DNA from: JADJXM01 sp937967285
Lineage (GTDB): Bacteria; Acidobacteriota; Blastocatellia; RBC074
Direction of reading: 5' to 3'
Assembly (NCBI GenBank): GCA_050249535.1
Contig: JBFWQI010000021.1
Coordinates: forward strand, 1-64,000
DNA: 64,000 nucleotides
Position numbers and translations under genes: made by a program. Below the pieces are notes generated by a model. That model was not told the origin of the DNA and made no database searches. It worked only from the letters and a program-made list of their open reading frames with translations. Below, piece after piece: positions 1 to 26,797 of this stretch. The first letter of the stretch is position 1, and each line of letters begins with the position of its first letter.

Positions 1-109
1 GGCTTCATGGACAGCATTGCTGCTGGCCATGCTCGTTTGGCTACCTGTCAAACGGGCAACTACAGGATCGGGACTTTCACCCGATCAGATCAGTCCGGCT
101 TATCCCGGC

Positions 110-1008
<899 letters not shown>

Positions 1009-1012
<4 letters not shown>

Positions 1013-1485
1013 TCCTCGAACACCAGGCGATCCTTCTTCGCCTCGATCTTTTCAATGTCGATGCCCGGGACCTTCTTCAGATCATCGATCGACTTGAACG
1101 GGCCGTTCGCCTCGCGATATCTGATGATCGCGGTGGCCTGTGAGCGCTTGAGCGAAAGCCCGCTTTCGAGGTCGATCGCCCGTGCTTTGTTGACGTTGAT
1201 CTTCGGGACCTCGTCAGCGGCGTAGTTCTTGACAAGATATTCGAGGACGGCGTTGTATTCGGTCTCGGTGCTCTTCATTCCGAATGCCGCCATCTTCTGC
1301 ATGGTCCGCGTCCAGCCGGCGCGGTCCTGCCTGAGCGAATACGACTTGGCCAGTTCGTGGCACTGCGAGCAGAGCTTGACCAGCTCTTCCTTGCCGGTTC
1401 CGTCGGGAAGGTTCTGGGCGTGCCGGGTTCCCGCCAGAGATGGCAGTGCGAGAAGAAATATTATTAATAGATAGCGTGAAATCAT
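1009..1485 (-). CDS. Exported cytochrome c / helix-hairpin-helix protein
   Basis: 158 aa from the ATG at 1485. That ATG is followed directly by a signal peptide (MISRYLLIIFLLALPSLAG), which is why it is preferred to a longer reading extending to 1743 through a repeat. A single haem-binding CxxCH (CSQCH, Cys39/Cys42/His43) indicates a small c-type cytochrome domain. The C-terminal third (about 100-158) resembles a ComEA-type helix-hairpin-helix domain (NVNKARAIDL, KKVPGIDIEKIE). Haem plus HhH in one secreted protein is found beside PQQ and PSD1 genes in Acidobacteria and related phyla. A role as electron acceptor for the neighbouring quinoprotein-like propellers is inference. Coupled by ATGA overlap to the SGNH-like gene downstream. 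Confidence 0.8.
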
Positions 1486-1504
1486 ATCCTTACTCGAATT
1501 TGCC

Positions 1505-1581
1505 TGGGCGCGCCGAGCACCAGCCCGGCGTGTTTGACATAAAGCCAGGCCGGGCTGGCGCTCGGCGCTCCCGGCGCTCCC
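1505..1581. repeat. GGCGCGCC palindromic intergenic repeat, copy 1
   Basis: Imperfect inverted repeat: GGGCGCGCCGAGCACCAGC on the left, GCTGGCGCTCGGCGCTCCC plus a second GGCGCTCCC on the right, with a short AT-richer loop (1531-1548). A close relative lies at 6251-6343 in the same gene cluster. Both sit between co-directional minus-strand genes. It can fold into a strong hairpin and may shape mRNA decay or partial termination. Nothing in it looks coding. Confidence 0.65.
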
Positions 1582-1585
1582 AATT

Positions 1586-3169
<1,584 letters not shown>

Positions 3170-3186
3170 TACGCTTTCTCCCTCAA

Positions 3187-4785
<1,599 letters not shown>

Positions 4786-4810
4786 CTCTCAGGCTCCCTT
4801 CTGATGATCG

Positions 4811-6205
<1,395 letters not shown>

Positions 6206-6250
6206 TGTTTTTATTTCCTCTTGGTTAATTGGGTTTCCGGGGTGCGTCCC

Positions 6251-6343
6251 TGGGCGCGCCGCGCCCCAGCTCGGCGAAAACTGACGTAACATCCGCCGCG
6301 CTGGGGCTCGGCGCTCCCAGGGGCGCTCCCAAGGGCGCTCCCA
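6251..6343. repeat. GGCGCGCC palindromic intergenic repeat, copy 2
   Basis: Second copy of the element at 1505-1581: GGGCGCGCCGCGCCCCAGC on the left, GCTGGGGCTCGGCGCTCCC on the right, followed by two further GGGCGCTCCC units. The extra right-hand units make a small tandem repeat of about 11-13 bp. It lies in the gap between the PSD1 stop and the DUF1501 ribosome site. Confidence 0.65.
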
Positions 6344-6354
6344 TGCTCCCGGGG

Positions 6355-9426
<3,072 letters not shown>

Positions 9427-9535
9427 GGTTTTGACTCTTAAAATTGTGATGTTTGATGGATCGATTACTGACGACGGATTATAAACCGTTGACCGTGAAA
9501 ATCGGAAGCCCGGGCCCTGACCGCTCGGTCGCCGT

Positions 9536-11950
9536 TTAAAATGACAGCCTGTTGAGTCCCGATTTGAGATCCCGGCTCTCACCCCGCCACAGGAACTCGC
9601 CGGTGACTCCCGCCGGCAGAGCCACTTCCGCAGCCAGTTTTTGACCATCGAGTTTCAGGCTCACCGCAATCTCGCCTTTGGGATGCGGGATGGCTCCCGA
9701 GACCCGAGTCAGTTTGCCGGGATGCGGGCGGATCGAGACGCGATTGAACCCCTGAGCGGCCGATTCGATCCCGAGCACCGTACGGAACAGTTCGTAATTC
9801 GGACTCGAACTCCACGCATGACAATCCGAGCGCGACGGATCGGGCGTCTCGGCCCACGTCGTCAGGCCGATCGCCAGCATCCTGTCCCACTCGCCCAGCA
9901 GGTCGAGATAACGGTCACCCTCGCCCACCTGGTAGACCGCCGAATGCAGGTAATGACGAAAATAGTATGTGGACTGCGTCAATGATGAATCCGACAGCAG
10001 ACGATTGACGAGCCTGCGCGCCTCCGCCCCCTCGATCGCACGCGCGAGGACAGCCAGAGCGTTGGCCTGCTGTGAATACTCTTTCCTGCCGGGAGTGTCC
10101 GCGAACATCGACTTCGACGGGTCCCAGTAGATTCGCCTGATGGTCGCCCGCAGGCCGGATGCCTCTTCCCGGAATTCGGCCGCGCGTATCCTCGATCCGA
10201 CGGCATCTTCCAGATCAGCCGCCCAGTCGAGAGCCATCAGATATTGCAGGTCGATCACCGCCGAAGAGCCGTCATCCTCAAGCGGCGGCACGCCGGAAGT
10301 CGCCCTCCACGCCCAGTCGACGTAATTCCACCACGGCAACCTGTCGAGCGATTTGTTGGCCTTCTGGTGCCTGCCGAAGAAATCCAGAACGGATCGAACT
10401 CCGGGCAGCATCTCGCGCACGAATCCGGGATCGTCCTGATATCGCCAGTAATCGTGGACCATTCCTATCCACCACAGCGAAAACGGCGGGATGTACTGCT
10501 GCTGGCGCGTCGGCGCGCGGCTCATCGTGGCGCCTTCGGCCGTGCGGGAATCGTTGATCTGCGAAATCGCGTTCTTCATCAGCCGCCCGTCACCCGAATT
10601 ATAGAGCGATACGAGCGCCTGAATTCGCGTGTCGCCCACGTACTGAAGCTGCTCGTAGTACGGGCAGTCCATGTACGTTTCATGCGCGCACAACCGCGCC
10701 GTCCGCCAGCCGACCTCGATAATCCTGTCGAGCCGTTCGGAACCGGCATCGAATTTAGCCTTCATCTCGAACGGATAGCCGGTGTAGACGCCGCGCAGAT
10801 CCTCGACGACGAGCGGCTCTCCCTTCGTCTCGATCTTGAGGTCGATGTACCGGTAGGTTCGCCACCAGAGCGGGCGGAACAGGCGCCGCGAGCCGCCGTC
10901 GGCGGTGAAGAGGTCGTAGTAACCGACGAACTCCTTGCCTTCTACCTCGTTGCGGTTGCCCTTGCCGCCGCGCTGCGCCGGAGGCAGGAAGAGCGATTCG
11001 GCATAGCCGAGCTCGATCACAGATCCTCTGCCGCCGCTCACGATCAGCTCAGGAAATGCCGTCGTCAGGTGCGACTGATCGAGCAGAATTCGGGCACGGG
11101 TATTTGCCGGGACCGTGAAGGCTGACTGTTTCTCCGGAAAGCCCGCGGGCAGGCTCACGCCCGACGAGCGTCTGACAGCCGCCAGCCGCTCGGGCGTCTC
11201 CTCCATCAGCGGGATGTTACGCGGCACAAGCATCCAGCGGTTCGGACCGTCACGCGCACCGCGCGGAGAGCCCCGCCAGCGACCGTCCGTCTGAGCCTCG
11301 CCCCAGGACGCATCGTCAAATTCCGGCTCCTGCCAGCCCCACGGATAACTCGCCCCGTCCACCCTGTCACCCGGCCCCGGGACGAAATAGCCCATCATCT
11401 GCGCGTGAGTGTAATGCAGCGGCTGATACGCCGGATTGCGCATGCACTTCCAGCGCGTGCCGGTATCGACGACCCGCTCGGCCGCGGTATCGCCCTGCAG
11501 CAGGAAAGCAGTCCGATCCGTCACCTGCGATTCCGGAGCGTACTGCCCGAAGTTCCAGACCACGGCCGCGATCACGTTCTTTCCTGATTTCAGTTGCGGC
11601 GCGATGTCGACCGTCTCGTAACGCCAGTGGTTGAGATCGCCGCGCGCCGGCCCCCACACGACCTGCTTCCCGTTGACGAAGAGCTGATATCGATTGTCTC
11701 CTGTAACGTGGATGACAAACGACGACGGTTTCGCCTGAAGCTCGAACGTTCGACGGAAGTGATACACGCCGTAATCGAACGGCGATGCGTCCGGCACTGT
11801 GATCCAGCTTGCGCTCCACGATTTCGTGAGCAGTTCCGGATTGATCCGTCCGTTGCGATCGCTCTGCGCGAAGACGGCAGCCATCCCTGCCACCGCCATG
11901 ACCAGTAACGCAAAGAACGAAATTGAGCGATATCTCTGTATGCGATTCAC
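9536..11950 (-). CDS. Exported alpha-L-rhamnosidase-like glycosidase (GH78 type)
   Basis: 804 aa with a GTG start at 11950 (GGGAG six bases upstream) and a Sec signal peptide ending AAVFAQ. An N-terminal beta-sandwich (about 40-190, SWITVPDAS, FVIHVTGDNRYQLFVNG) is followed by further sandwich domains, then an (alpha/alpha)6 barrel from about 410. The barrel holds the acid motif DCPYYEQLQYVGDTR near residue 425 and WAETPDPSRSDCHAWSSSP near the C-terminal part, as in GH78 and related families. Expected role is release of L-rhamnose from plant or microbial glycans in the periplasm or outside the cell. It is the first gene of the minus-strand cluster and fits a polysaccharide-use theme with the PSD1/DUF1501 pair. 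Exact substrate is not predictable. Confidence 0.85.
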   Translation of the reverse strand: MNRIQRYRSISFFALLVMAVAGMAAVFAQSDRNGRINPELLTKSWSASWITVPDASPFDYGVYHFRRTFELQAKPSSFVIHVTGDNRYQLFVNGKQVVWGPARGDLNHWRYETVDIAPQLKSGKNVIAAVVWNFGQYAPESQVTDRTAFLLQGDTAAERVVDTGTRWKCMRNPAYQPLHYTHAQMMGYFVPGPGDRVDGASYPWGWQEPEFDDASWGEAQTDGRWRGSPRGARDGPNRWMLVPRNIPLMEETPERLAAVRRSSGVSLPAGFPEKQSAFTVPANTRARILLDQSHLTTAFPELIVSGGRGSVIELGYAESLFLPPAQRGGKGNRNEVEGKEFVGYYDLFTADGGSRRLFRPLWWRTYRYIDLKIETKGEPLVVEDLRGVYTGYPFEMKAKFDAGSERLDRIIEVGWRTARLCAHETYMDCPYYEQLQYVGDTRIQALVSLYNSGDGRLMKNAISQINDSRTAEGATMSRAPTRQQQYIPPFSLWWIGMVHDYWRYQDDPGFVREMLPGVRSVLDFFGRHQKANKSLDRLPWWNYVDWAWRATSGVPPLEDDGSSAVIDLQYLMALDWAADLEDAVGSRIRAAEFREEASGLRATIRRIYWDPSKSMFADTPGRKEYSQQANALAVLARAIEGAEARRLVNRLLSDSSLTQSTYYFRHYLHSAVYQVGEGDRYLDLLGEWDRMLAIGLTTWAETPDPSRSDCHAWSSSPNYELFRTVLGIESAAQGFNRVSIRPHPGKLTRVSGAIPHPKGEIAVSLKLDGQKLAAEVALPAGVTGEFLWRGESRDLKSGLNRLSF

Positions 11951-12025
11951 GTCTCTCTCCCGATTTCAGTTACGCCGCTGCCCGGCCCTGACCGATCCTT
12001 GTCTATTTCAAATACTTCGCAGAAA

Positions 12026-12598
12026 ATGGAGGCCGTGAGAATAACCCTGAACAAGATTCTTAAGTCCGCGCTCCCGCTGATGGCCCTTCTGGCGCTCGGT
12101 TCCTGCTCGTCGCAATCCGGAGAGCGCAACGTCGAGACCAACGGTTCAACTCACGAAACCGCAGCGGTCAATGAAATCGCCGAAGACCAGGTCATGGGTC
12201 AGACGATCTATGTTCCTACATACTCACACATCTACACGCGCGACAAGAACAGAGTCATAAATCTGGCCGTAACGCTGAGCATCAGGAATACCGATGCTCA
12301 AAGTCCGATTCTTGTGACCTCTGCAAAATATTACGACACTCGCGGCGCCGTGGTCAGAGACTACATCGCCAAGCCGGTCCGGCTCGGGCCGATGGCCTCG
12401 ACCGATTTCGTCGTTGCTGATGGTGATACGAGCGGAGGTTCGGGCGCCAATTTCATCGTCGAGTGGAGTTCCGCGGCAGTTGTCAGCGACCCGGTCGTCG
12501 AAGCGGTAATGATCAGCACCGCTCAACAGCAGGGCATCTCATTCATCAGCACGGGTCGCGTGATCAAAGACCGCAGGCACAATGGCGCGAGCAAATGA
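12026..12598 (+). CDS. DUF3124 lipoprotein
   Basis: 190 aa from the ATG at 12026; an upstream TTG at 11999 is possible but lacks a ribosome site. The N terminus is a lipoprotein signal with lipobox ALGSC. The mature part matches DUF3124: IYVPTYSHIYTRDKNR, LSIRNTD, AKYYDTRGA, then GGSGANFIVEW and EAVMISTAQQQGISFISTGR. The family is small, secreted or lipid-anchored, and without a known biochemical role. It is transcribed away from the rhamnosidase gene (75 bp between the starts) and ends 6 bp from the convergent PHP gene. Confidence 0.85.
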   Translation: MEAVRITLNKILKSALPLMALLALGSCSSQSGERNVETNGSTHETAAVNEIAEDQVMGQTIYVPTYSHIYTRDKNRVINLAVTLSIRNTDAQSPILVTSAKYYDTRGAVVRDYIAKPVRLGPMASTDFVVADGDTSGGSGANFIVEWSSAAVVSDPVVEAVMISTAQQQGISFISTGRVIKDRRHNGASK

Positions 12599-12604
12599 TT
12601 TCGC

Positions 12605-13633
12605 TCAGCGTCTTCCGACCATAACCGGCTGCGTCCACGCTGCGCGGCCGTTCGAATCGATCACCTTCGCCCGCACGTAGCCTTCATCTCCACGGATCTC
12701 ATAGACGGCCGGACTCGCGATATCTTCCCTGAGCAGTCTCGCCTTGTACGGATCGCTTCCCTTACCGAAGAACTGAATACGATATTTGCTGGTCGGATCC
12801 TCTTTGATCCGGATCGTGATCTTCTGATCGGTCGCCTGGTAATCTTCCAGCACGACGCCTGTCGAGGCATAGAAGTCGCCGCGGTTCATGGCATCGAGAA
12901 GCGATGCCGGAGCGAGCTTGTCGGCCCTCACGACCACCCAGCCCTGACCGGGGCGCGCCGCCGACCGGTCCCACGGACGCTTGAACTGGTGCGCATCGTC
13001 GACAGCAATGCCGTAAACCAGCTTTCCGCTGTGCAGCAGATAGTCCCACATCTGCTCGAGGCCCGGAACCCCTCCGCCGCCTTCGTTATTGACCTGCGGA
13101 TGACCGTTATAGATCTCGAAGAGCCGGTACCGGTCGACCCTGCGCATCTCTTCAGCCGTTATCGACCAGCGGAAGTTGGGATGATTGATGTGCGGCACGC
13201 CGGCGGCCTGACGGATCGCATCGACGTTGCGCTGGATGGTTTCGACGATCCCGCTGCCGCCCTGCGGAGTCACCAGCCTCTCGACGTTGAGCCCGTTGAT
13301 GTGGATTTCGCTCTTCTGGTATCTGTCGGTCACCTCCTCGCCGCGGACGACCAGAAATTTCTCGTCGGCGCCATGAAGGGAGTTCAAACCGTCGACACTT
13401 GTCAGATAGTTGTGATCGGTGAGGACCAGAAACTGATAGCCGTGTTCTCGATACCAGCGGACGACCTCATCCGGAGTCGAGTCCCCGTCGCTGTTGAGCG
13501 TGTGGGTGTGAGTATTGCCCTTGTACCATCTGAGTCCGGATTGCGCTCCCGCCGGGGCGCCTGATTCATATCTGACGACCGACAGGATCAGAAAACCGGT
13601 GACTGCCACCAGCAGCGGAATCAATCTCTTCAT
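12605..13633 (-). CDS. Exported PHP-domain metallohydrolase (CehA/McbA-like)
   Basis: 342 aa from the ATG at 13633, preceded by a textbook AGGAGG. Signal peptide about 1-30. The PHP metal-ligand motifs appear in order: NTHTHTLNSDG, VLTDHNY, GEEV, INHPNF and AVDDAH, as in CehA/McbA family phosphoesterases. A C-terminal beta-sandwich (about 270-342) follows. Expected to be a periplasmic phosphoesterase or carbamate-type hydrolase using a trinuclear metal centre; substrate unknown. It is divergent from the AldO-like gene with 202 bp between the starts. Confidence 0.87.
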   Translation of the reverse strand: MKRLIPLLVAVTGFLILSVVRYESGAPAGAQSGLRWYKGNTHTHTLNSDGDSTPDEVVRWYREHGYQFLVLTDHNYLTSVDGLNSLHGADEKFLVVRGEEVTDRYQKSEIHINGLNVERLVTPQGGSGIVETIQRNVDAIRQAAGVPHINHPNFRWSITAEEMRRVDRYRLFEIYNGHPQVNNEGGGGVPGLEQMWDYLLHSGKLVYGIAVDDAHQFKRPWDRSAARPGQGWVVVRADKLAPASLLDAMNRGDFYASTGVVLEDYQATDQKITIRIKEDPTSKYRIQFFGKGSDPYKARLLREDIASPAVYEIRGDEGYVRAKVIDSNGRAAWTQPVMVGRR

Positions 13634-13774
13634 CTGGGTCCTCCTGGTTTCGAGACACTGACTCGATTCGGAATGTGATTCGTATTGCGCCAAAGTGTAG
13701 GTCCTCAACCGTCCGCGCGCAAGTTTTGTCTGAATCAACTCTTCACGCGCAAAGGCACGAAAACCTCGAGAGGC

Positions 13775-13803
13775 TTGCCGTCCGGCGCATATCAAACTAT
13801 AAA
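13775..13803 (+). promoter_or_regulatory. Sigma70-type promoter for the AldO-like gene
   Basis: TTGCCG at 13775-13780 and TATAAA at 13798-13803 are separated by exactly 17 bases and lie 33 bp upstream of the ATG at 13836. Four of six and five of six positions match the consensus. Inferred from sequence only. Confidence 0.5.
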
Positions 13804-13835
13804 TAACGGACTCGACAGCGGAAAGGAACGGCATA

Positions 13836-16193
<2,358 letters not shown>

Positions 16194-16216
16194 CTCGCAA
16201 GAGAGCATAATATGAT

Positions 16217-16887
<671 letters not shown>

Positions 16888-17006
16888 ACAAATCCTCCAT
16901 TCTCAATAATATACCGCGTTTTCTCAATCCAGTGAGCCCCGTCAGTTAAGCCCCTAGCCTTGATCGAATCGGCCGCGAGAGGACTTCGAGGCTGCTTTTT
17001 TCGCGC

Positions 17007-17588
17007 TCAGATGAATTTACTGAATTCGCCTCGAATCGGCGAGATCGGCTCATGCACGGGCCTCGCCTTCAATTCCGATTCCGGCGTTCCGGCGCGTAAC
17101 CTCGAGAGCCAGTCATCGGGCTCGAACTCTACGCCGACCGGATTGGCGTCAAATTTATCATTCATGTAAGAGGTAGCTGCTTCACCAGTCTCGCAGCAGT
17201 CCACCTGAAACTCCATCTGATTGCCGTCAGGATCGGCATAGTAGAGCGAGACCGTTATCCCATGATGAACGCACCAGTACGGGATGATTTCGTGCTCTTT
17301 GAGGCGGGCATAGGTCTCCAGAAGATCGCTCAACGACGCATAGGTATAGGCGACGTGATCGACTCCGATTGAGCCCTGACGCTCCGTCTCGGCGCTTTCA
17401 GGCTGGAAGAGCGCCATGTTGGCGATCGCGAACCGATGATGTTCGTCATCGTAGGTCAGGAAAGCCAATCCCGGATTCTGATACTGCACACGGGCCCCGA
17501 AAACGGTCTGATACCATTCCAGCATCTTCTCGAAGCGACGACTGCGATATACGACGTGTGCGAATTTCGTCGGTTTGATTTCGGACAT
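17007..17588 (-). CDS. VOC-family extradiol dioxygenase-like protein
   Basis: 193 aa; the ATG at 17588 has GGAGAAG upstream. Two vicinal-oxygen-chelate modules are visible: the first begins FAHVVYRSRRFEKMLEWYQ, the second GSIGVDHVAYTY, ending DPDGNQMEFQVD. The candidate metal ligands His (AHVVY), His (VDHVAY) and Glu (MEFQVD) are all present, so a metal-dependent enzyme such as a catechol 2,3-dioxygenase relative is plausible. Residues 150-193 are an extra C-terminal tail. It stands alone; substrate unknown. Confidence 0.83.
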   Translation of the reverse strand: MSEIKPTKFAHVVYRSRRFEKMLEWYQTVFGARVQYQNPGLAFLTYDDEHHRFAIANMALFQPESAETERQGSIGVDHVAYTYASLSDLLETYARLKEHEIIPYWCVHHGITVSLYYADPDGNQMEFQVDCCETGEAATSYMNDKFDANPVGVEFEPDDWLSRLRAGTPESELKARPVHEPISPIRGEFSKFI

Positions 17589-17761
17589 TACTTCTCCATT
17601 TCAAAACAGCCTTTCGGCATGGTGAGTGAGTCGGCGGGCGTTCCATAATCAGTCGATTGAGCCCGCCGATGCAAGGCTCGATAATCGTCACAATATTGTC
17701 GAACGGACGTCTGAGCAATATCCTGCGGGCCTCTCGATCTCACAAAGACGTAAGTAAAAGT

Positions 17762-20080
17762 CTAACCGAGAGCCTTGAGCCTCAACTGTACAGCATCATG
17801 ATCCGGCATCGCTCCAAGATCGCCAAAAGTCTTGCGAGCCGATTCAAACTGCATTCTCGCGTCATCATTGTTACCGTTTTTGAGATAGACATCGCCGAGC
17901 AGCATCCGTGCCTGAGCCGCCTCATAGGGGAAGCCCGTTTCACGAAAAAGCGACCACGACTCGCGCAGCAATGTCGCGGCTTCAGCGATATTATCGAGCG
18001 CGAGCGCGACAGCGCCACGCCCTTTCAGGGAGTAAGCACGATACATTGCGCTGTCGTATGAGTCTGCTATCTCCATCAGATCTTTCGCGGCGCTTTCGGC
18101 TTCGGCAAACCGGTTACCAGCCAGGTCCACTTCCAGCCGGGCGACCAGCAACTCAGCACGATGCAGAGGACTGCCGGTGCATTCGCCGAGGGCCCGGTCA
18201 AGCATCTTCTCTGCCGCCTCGCGGTTGCCCTGGGCCAGCCGCAACAATGGAAGCCCCGGGACCGGATCGACGCCGATCTCGTGTGCCTTCTGGTACGCAG
18301 CTTCAGCAGCGACGTGATTTCCCTTCCTCAGCTCAAGATCGCCGAGCTCTTTGAATGCATCCCCGGCACCCATATCGTGACCACACCTTTGAAGCGCGTC
18401 GCATGCACTGCGCGCAGCTCGCTCTGCTTCTTCCCATCGCCCCTGATTGCGCATCGTTTTAGCGCTGTGAACCCGGCAGACGCTCGGCCAGGGTGAAGCG
18501 ACGTCGAGTTCACACCAGGTCATGGCGGCCTCGTTCCATTCACGGGCCCGATGGAAGTCGCCCAGCGATTCACAAAGCTGCATGGTGTTACAGAGCAGGT
18601 CGCCCAATGTGAAGGGTTTTACTTCACCGGCGACCGCCCCCGCCATCGCCTCATCGACAAGGCTCATGCCGGCGGACGTATCGCCCTGTGCAATCAAAAT
18701 GCGCCCCTCCAGGTGACTCGACATGGTTTGCAGATCTGAATCATGGAAACGTTCTCCGATCTCGTGTGCCTGCCGATTGAGATCCTGGGCGAGCTGAAGA
18801 TCGCCCCTGCCAAGAGCGGCCAGTGCCTGCCTGCGAATCAGGTAGCCACGCTCCACACAATTCGGCTCTTCGGCAATGATCCGCTCGGCGCGCTTCAGCC
18901 ATCCCTGCGCGACGATCCTGGCATTTTTGTAATTATGGCCGGTGCACAGATCGAGCGCCATGCGAGCGGCGCCAGATTTTTGCCCGGCGCTCATGTATGC
19001 CGCAAAGGCGCGCTCACGAGTCTCGATGCACTCGTCGAATCTGCTCAACCAAAGCGCGCTGGAGGCAAGCATTTCAAGCTCTTCGGCAGAAAGAGGACGA
19101 GAGGAAGAAAGCTCGTGGAGCGATCGATAAGCCGTCTCCCACTCATGACGATCGAACGCCGCCAGAGTTTCGGGAGGAGTGAGGACGGCAGAGGTCCCGG
19201 GCGTGGTCCGCAGGCTGAATGAACCGCTCCGCTCAATCTCTTGCAGCGTTTGCACGATCTCGCCGGCAGTCGGGCGCTTCCCTGCATCCTTCTCCAGCAT
19301 CCGCAGAATCAGAGCTTCCAGGACAGGCGGGACCTCCGGCTTCAGGCTCGTCAGCGGCAACGGTGCCCGCAAAGTTATCGCGTGCAGGTAGCCAACCAGC
19401 GAATCCGCCTTGAAGGGATGCCGCCCGGTCGCCAGCTCATAGAGCACAATCCCGAGAGCGAAAACATCCGAGGGATAACTGACCGCTTCGCCACGCGCCT
19501 GTTCCGGCGACATGTAGGCCACCGTCCCCATCAATTCCCCCGGATTTGTCTGTAAAGTCATCGTGGCCGTCTCAAAGTCGCTCTTCGTTTGATGAGCGGA
19601 CCATAACCGTGCCAGACCGAAATCGAGCACTTTCACGTATCCGTCATGACGAACCATGATGTTTTCAGGCTTGATGTCACGATGAGTGATGCCTGCGGCG
19701 CTGGCAGCCGCCAGGGCTTTGGCTGACTGCTGGCCGATAGCCAGAATGGATTCCAGTGACAGGTCTTCTGATATCACCGTGCGTAGCGTCCGGCCCGAAA
19801 CAAGCTCCATAACGATGAAGTGACCGGATTCGCCTTCGCCGATGTCATAGACCGTGATGATGTTGGGATGATTGAGCGAGGAAGCAGCCCTGGCCTCCTG
19901 CATAAAGCGTCGGACACGCTCGGCGTCGGTGGTCAACTCGGCGGGCAGAACCTTGATCGCCACCTCCCGGCCGAGGCGCGTATCCTCGGCCAGCCACACC
20001 TCGCCCATCCCTCCCGCGCCGAGTTTCTCGACGATGCGGTAATGCGAGAGCGTTGTGTTGGCTGACAACTCCTGACTCAT
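17762..20080 (-). CDS. Soluble Ser/Thr protein kinase with TPR region
   Basis: 772 aa. The PknB-type kinase domain fills about 14-285: glycine loop GAGGMGEVW, VAIK lysine, HRDIKPEN catalytic loop, DFGLA, and the activation-segment end GTVAYMSPEQARGE. The rest (about 315-772) is alpha-helical with many TPR-like pairs (for example the repeated A-E-A-Y-Q-KAHEIG type helices). No transmembrane segment is apparent, so it should be cytoplasmic, unlike the PD40 kinase at 24095-26797. TPR kinases of this kind are numerous in Acidobacteria; partners are unknown. The upstream gap holds a GACAGGATT repeat element. Confidence 0.9.
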   Translation of the reverse strand: MSQELSANTTLSHYRIVEKLGAGGMGEVWLAEDTRLGREVAIKVLPAELTTDAERVRRFMQEARAASSLNHPNIITVYDIGEGESGHFIVMELVSGRTLRTVISEDLSLESILAIGQQSAKALAAASAAGITHRDIKPENIMVRHDGYVKVLDFGLARLWSAHQTKSDFETATMTLQTNPGELMGTVAYMSPEQARGEAVSYPSDVFALGIVLYELATGRHPFKADSLVGYLHAITLRAPLPLTSLKPEVPPVLEALILRMLEKDAGKRPTAGEIVQTLQEIERSGSFSLRTTPGTSAVLTPPETLAAFDRHEWETAYRSLHELSSSRPLSAEELEMLASSALWLSRFDECIETRERAFAAYMSAGQKSGAARMALDLCTGHNYKNARIVAQGWLKRAERIIAEEPNCVERGYLIRRQALAALGRGDLQLAQDLNRQAHEIGERFHDSDLQTMSSHLEGRILIAQGDTSAGMSLVDEAMAGAVAGEVKPFTLGDLLCNTMQLCESLGDFHRAREWNEAAMTWCELDVASPWPSVCRVHSAKTMRNQGRWEEAERAARSACDALQRCGHDMGAGDAFKELGDLELRKGNHVAAEAAYQKAHEIGVDPVPGLPLLRLAQGNREAAEKMLDRALGECTGSPLHRAELLVARLEVDLAGNRFAEAESAAKDLMEIADSYDSAMYRAYSLKGRGAVALALDNIAEAATLLRESWSLFRETGFPYEAAQARMLLGDVYLKNGNNDDARMQFESARKTFGDLGAMPDHDAVQLRLKALG

Positions 20081-20157
20081 GCCTTCTCAAACCGGCTAAA
20101 GGGCTGTTTCGTCCGGACAGATATTACGCATTCAAGTGAAAACTACTGTAAGAATGT

Positions 20158-20363
20158 ATCTACTCAGCCTTAAGAGGAGAAAGGAATTTTCGACAGGATT
20201 AACAGGATTTGTCAGGATTTACAGGATTGATTCAAGGTAGCGGCCTTTTGCCTCGAAATTCCCTGTAGCAGACAAAAGATTTTCCAATGTTTTCCTGTCA
20301 ATCCTGTCAAATCCTGTTAATCCTGTCTAAATCTCCTTTCTCCTCCAGGAGCTGAGCAGTTGC
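20158..20363. repeat. GACAGGATT intergenic element, copy 1
   Basis: An element of about 206 bp that begins CTACTCAGCCTTAAGAG and ends GAGCTGAGCAGTT. Inside are left-arm units GACAGGATTAACAGGATT and right-arm units AATCCTGTCAAATCCTG, so the whole can fold into a long hairpin. The centre (GATTCAAGG...GCCTTTTGCC...GCAGACA) matches copy 2 at 48507-48693. It sits between co-directional minus-strand genes, 13 bp past the VPS10-like stop. No coding capacity. Similar GACAGGATT repeats occur in many bacterial genomes from general knowledge; their function is unsettled. Confidence 0.75.
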
Positions 20364-20375
20364 GTATGACTACTC

Positions 20376-23540
<3,165 letters not shown>

Positions 23541-23725
23541 AGATATCCACACTTTAAAAATTTGTCAGATTCGTTTGTTTGATATCGAGTCGTAATACAA
23601 ATGTAGCCGAGATTCCGCGTTCGCGCCAGAAGCCATGCTGGTTGCAAATTCTTTGCCTGGGGCCACTCTTAATCGCGGGGCTCGAATCGCTTAATCAGGG
23701 ATGCTCTCCTGGTAAAGTCGCCAGA

Positions 23726-23854
23726 CTAAACTTTGATGGCGACTTCGCGGTCGAGCCGTATATCGCGTGCGCGCCAGACCTCGCCCATCCCGCCTTTGCC
23801 AATGGGAGCCAGGATTTCATATGCGCCGAGTTTTGTTCCCGTCGTCAACGTCAT
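23726..23854 (-). pseudogene. Truncated N terminus of a Ser/Thr kinase
   Basis: 42 codons starting MTLTTGTKLGAYEILAPIGK, continuing through the glycine loop and VAIKV, then a TAG. It is almost the same as the first 42 residues of the intact kinase at 24095-26797, then ends before any catalytic motif. Past the stop, one frame reads SGDFTRRASLIKRFE, a weak echo of the usual PADF...RLQRFEQEA continuation, so the gene body seems to have been deleted and degraded. Its ATG overlaps the stop of the relic just upstream. Confidence 0.75.
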
Positions 23855-23994
23855 TTCTTCACCTCCGCGACGAAGAGGAAGCGATCTCCCGCCGCCGTCA
23901 CCGCATAGCTGCTCATGCCACAAATCGTCTTCGGCGGTGCGAGGTCGAACAGTGCCCGGGGCACGCCTGCCTCGAAGCTGCCACCCGGCTTCAA
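23851..23994 (-). pseudogene. C-terminal relic of a PD40-type kinase
   Basis: An open stretch of 47 codons ending AVTAAGDRFLFVAEVKK and TGA, bounded upstream by an in-frame TAG. It resembles the final segment of the intact PD40 kinase (GAPASLFEF...YYDVTRDGQRFLV). No start codon with a ribosome site is seen. The TGA overlaps the ATG of the N-terminal relic at 23854, as in two tandem, translationally coupled kinase genes of which only the junction survives. The segment between 23995 and 24094 shows nothing recognisable. Confidence 0.65.
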
Positions 23995-24094
23995 CTATGC
24001 CACTATCGCTTGCAGCGTCATCCCGTTGTTGATTCTTTTCCTGAGATCGCTCACCACTGGATTCGTGTATTTACGATCAATAATAAAAAAAGCG

Positions 24095-26797
<2,703 letters not shown>

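Noticed and set aside
20158..20363. A simple rho-independent terminator of the VPS10-like gene
   Set aside because: It can form a hairpin, but its size, its second copy at 48507-48693 with the same ends, and the lack of a U-tract directly after a compact stem point to a repeat element.
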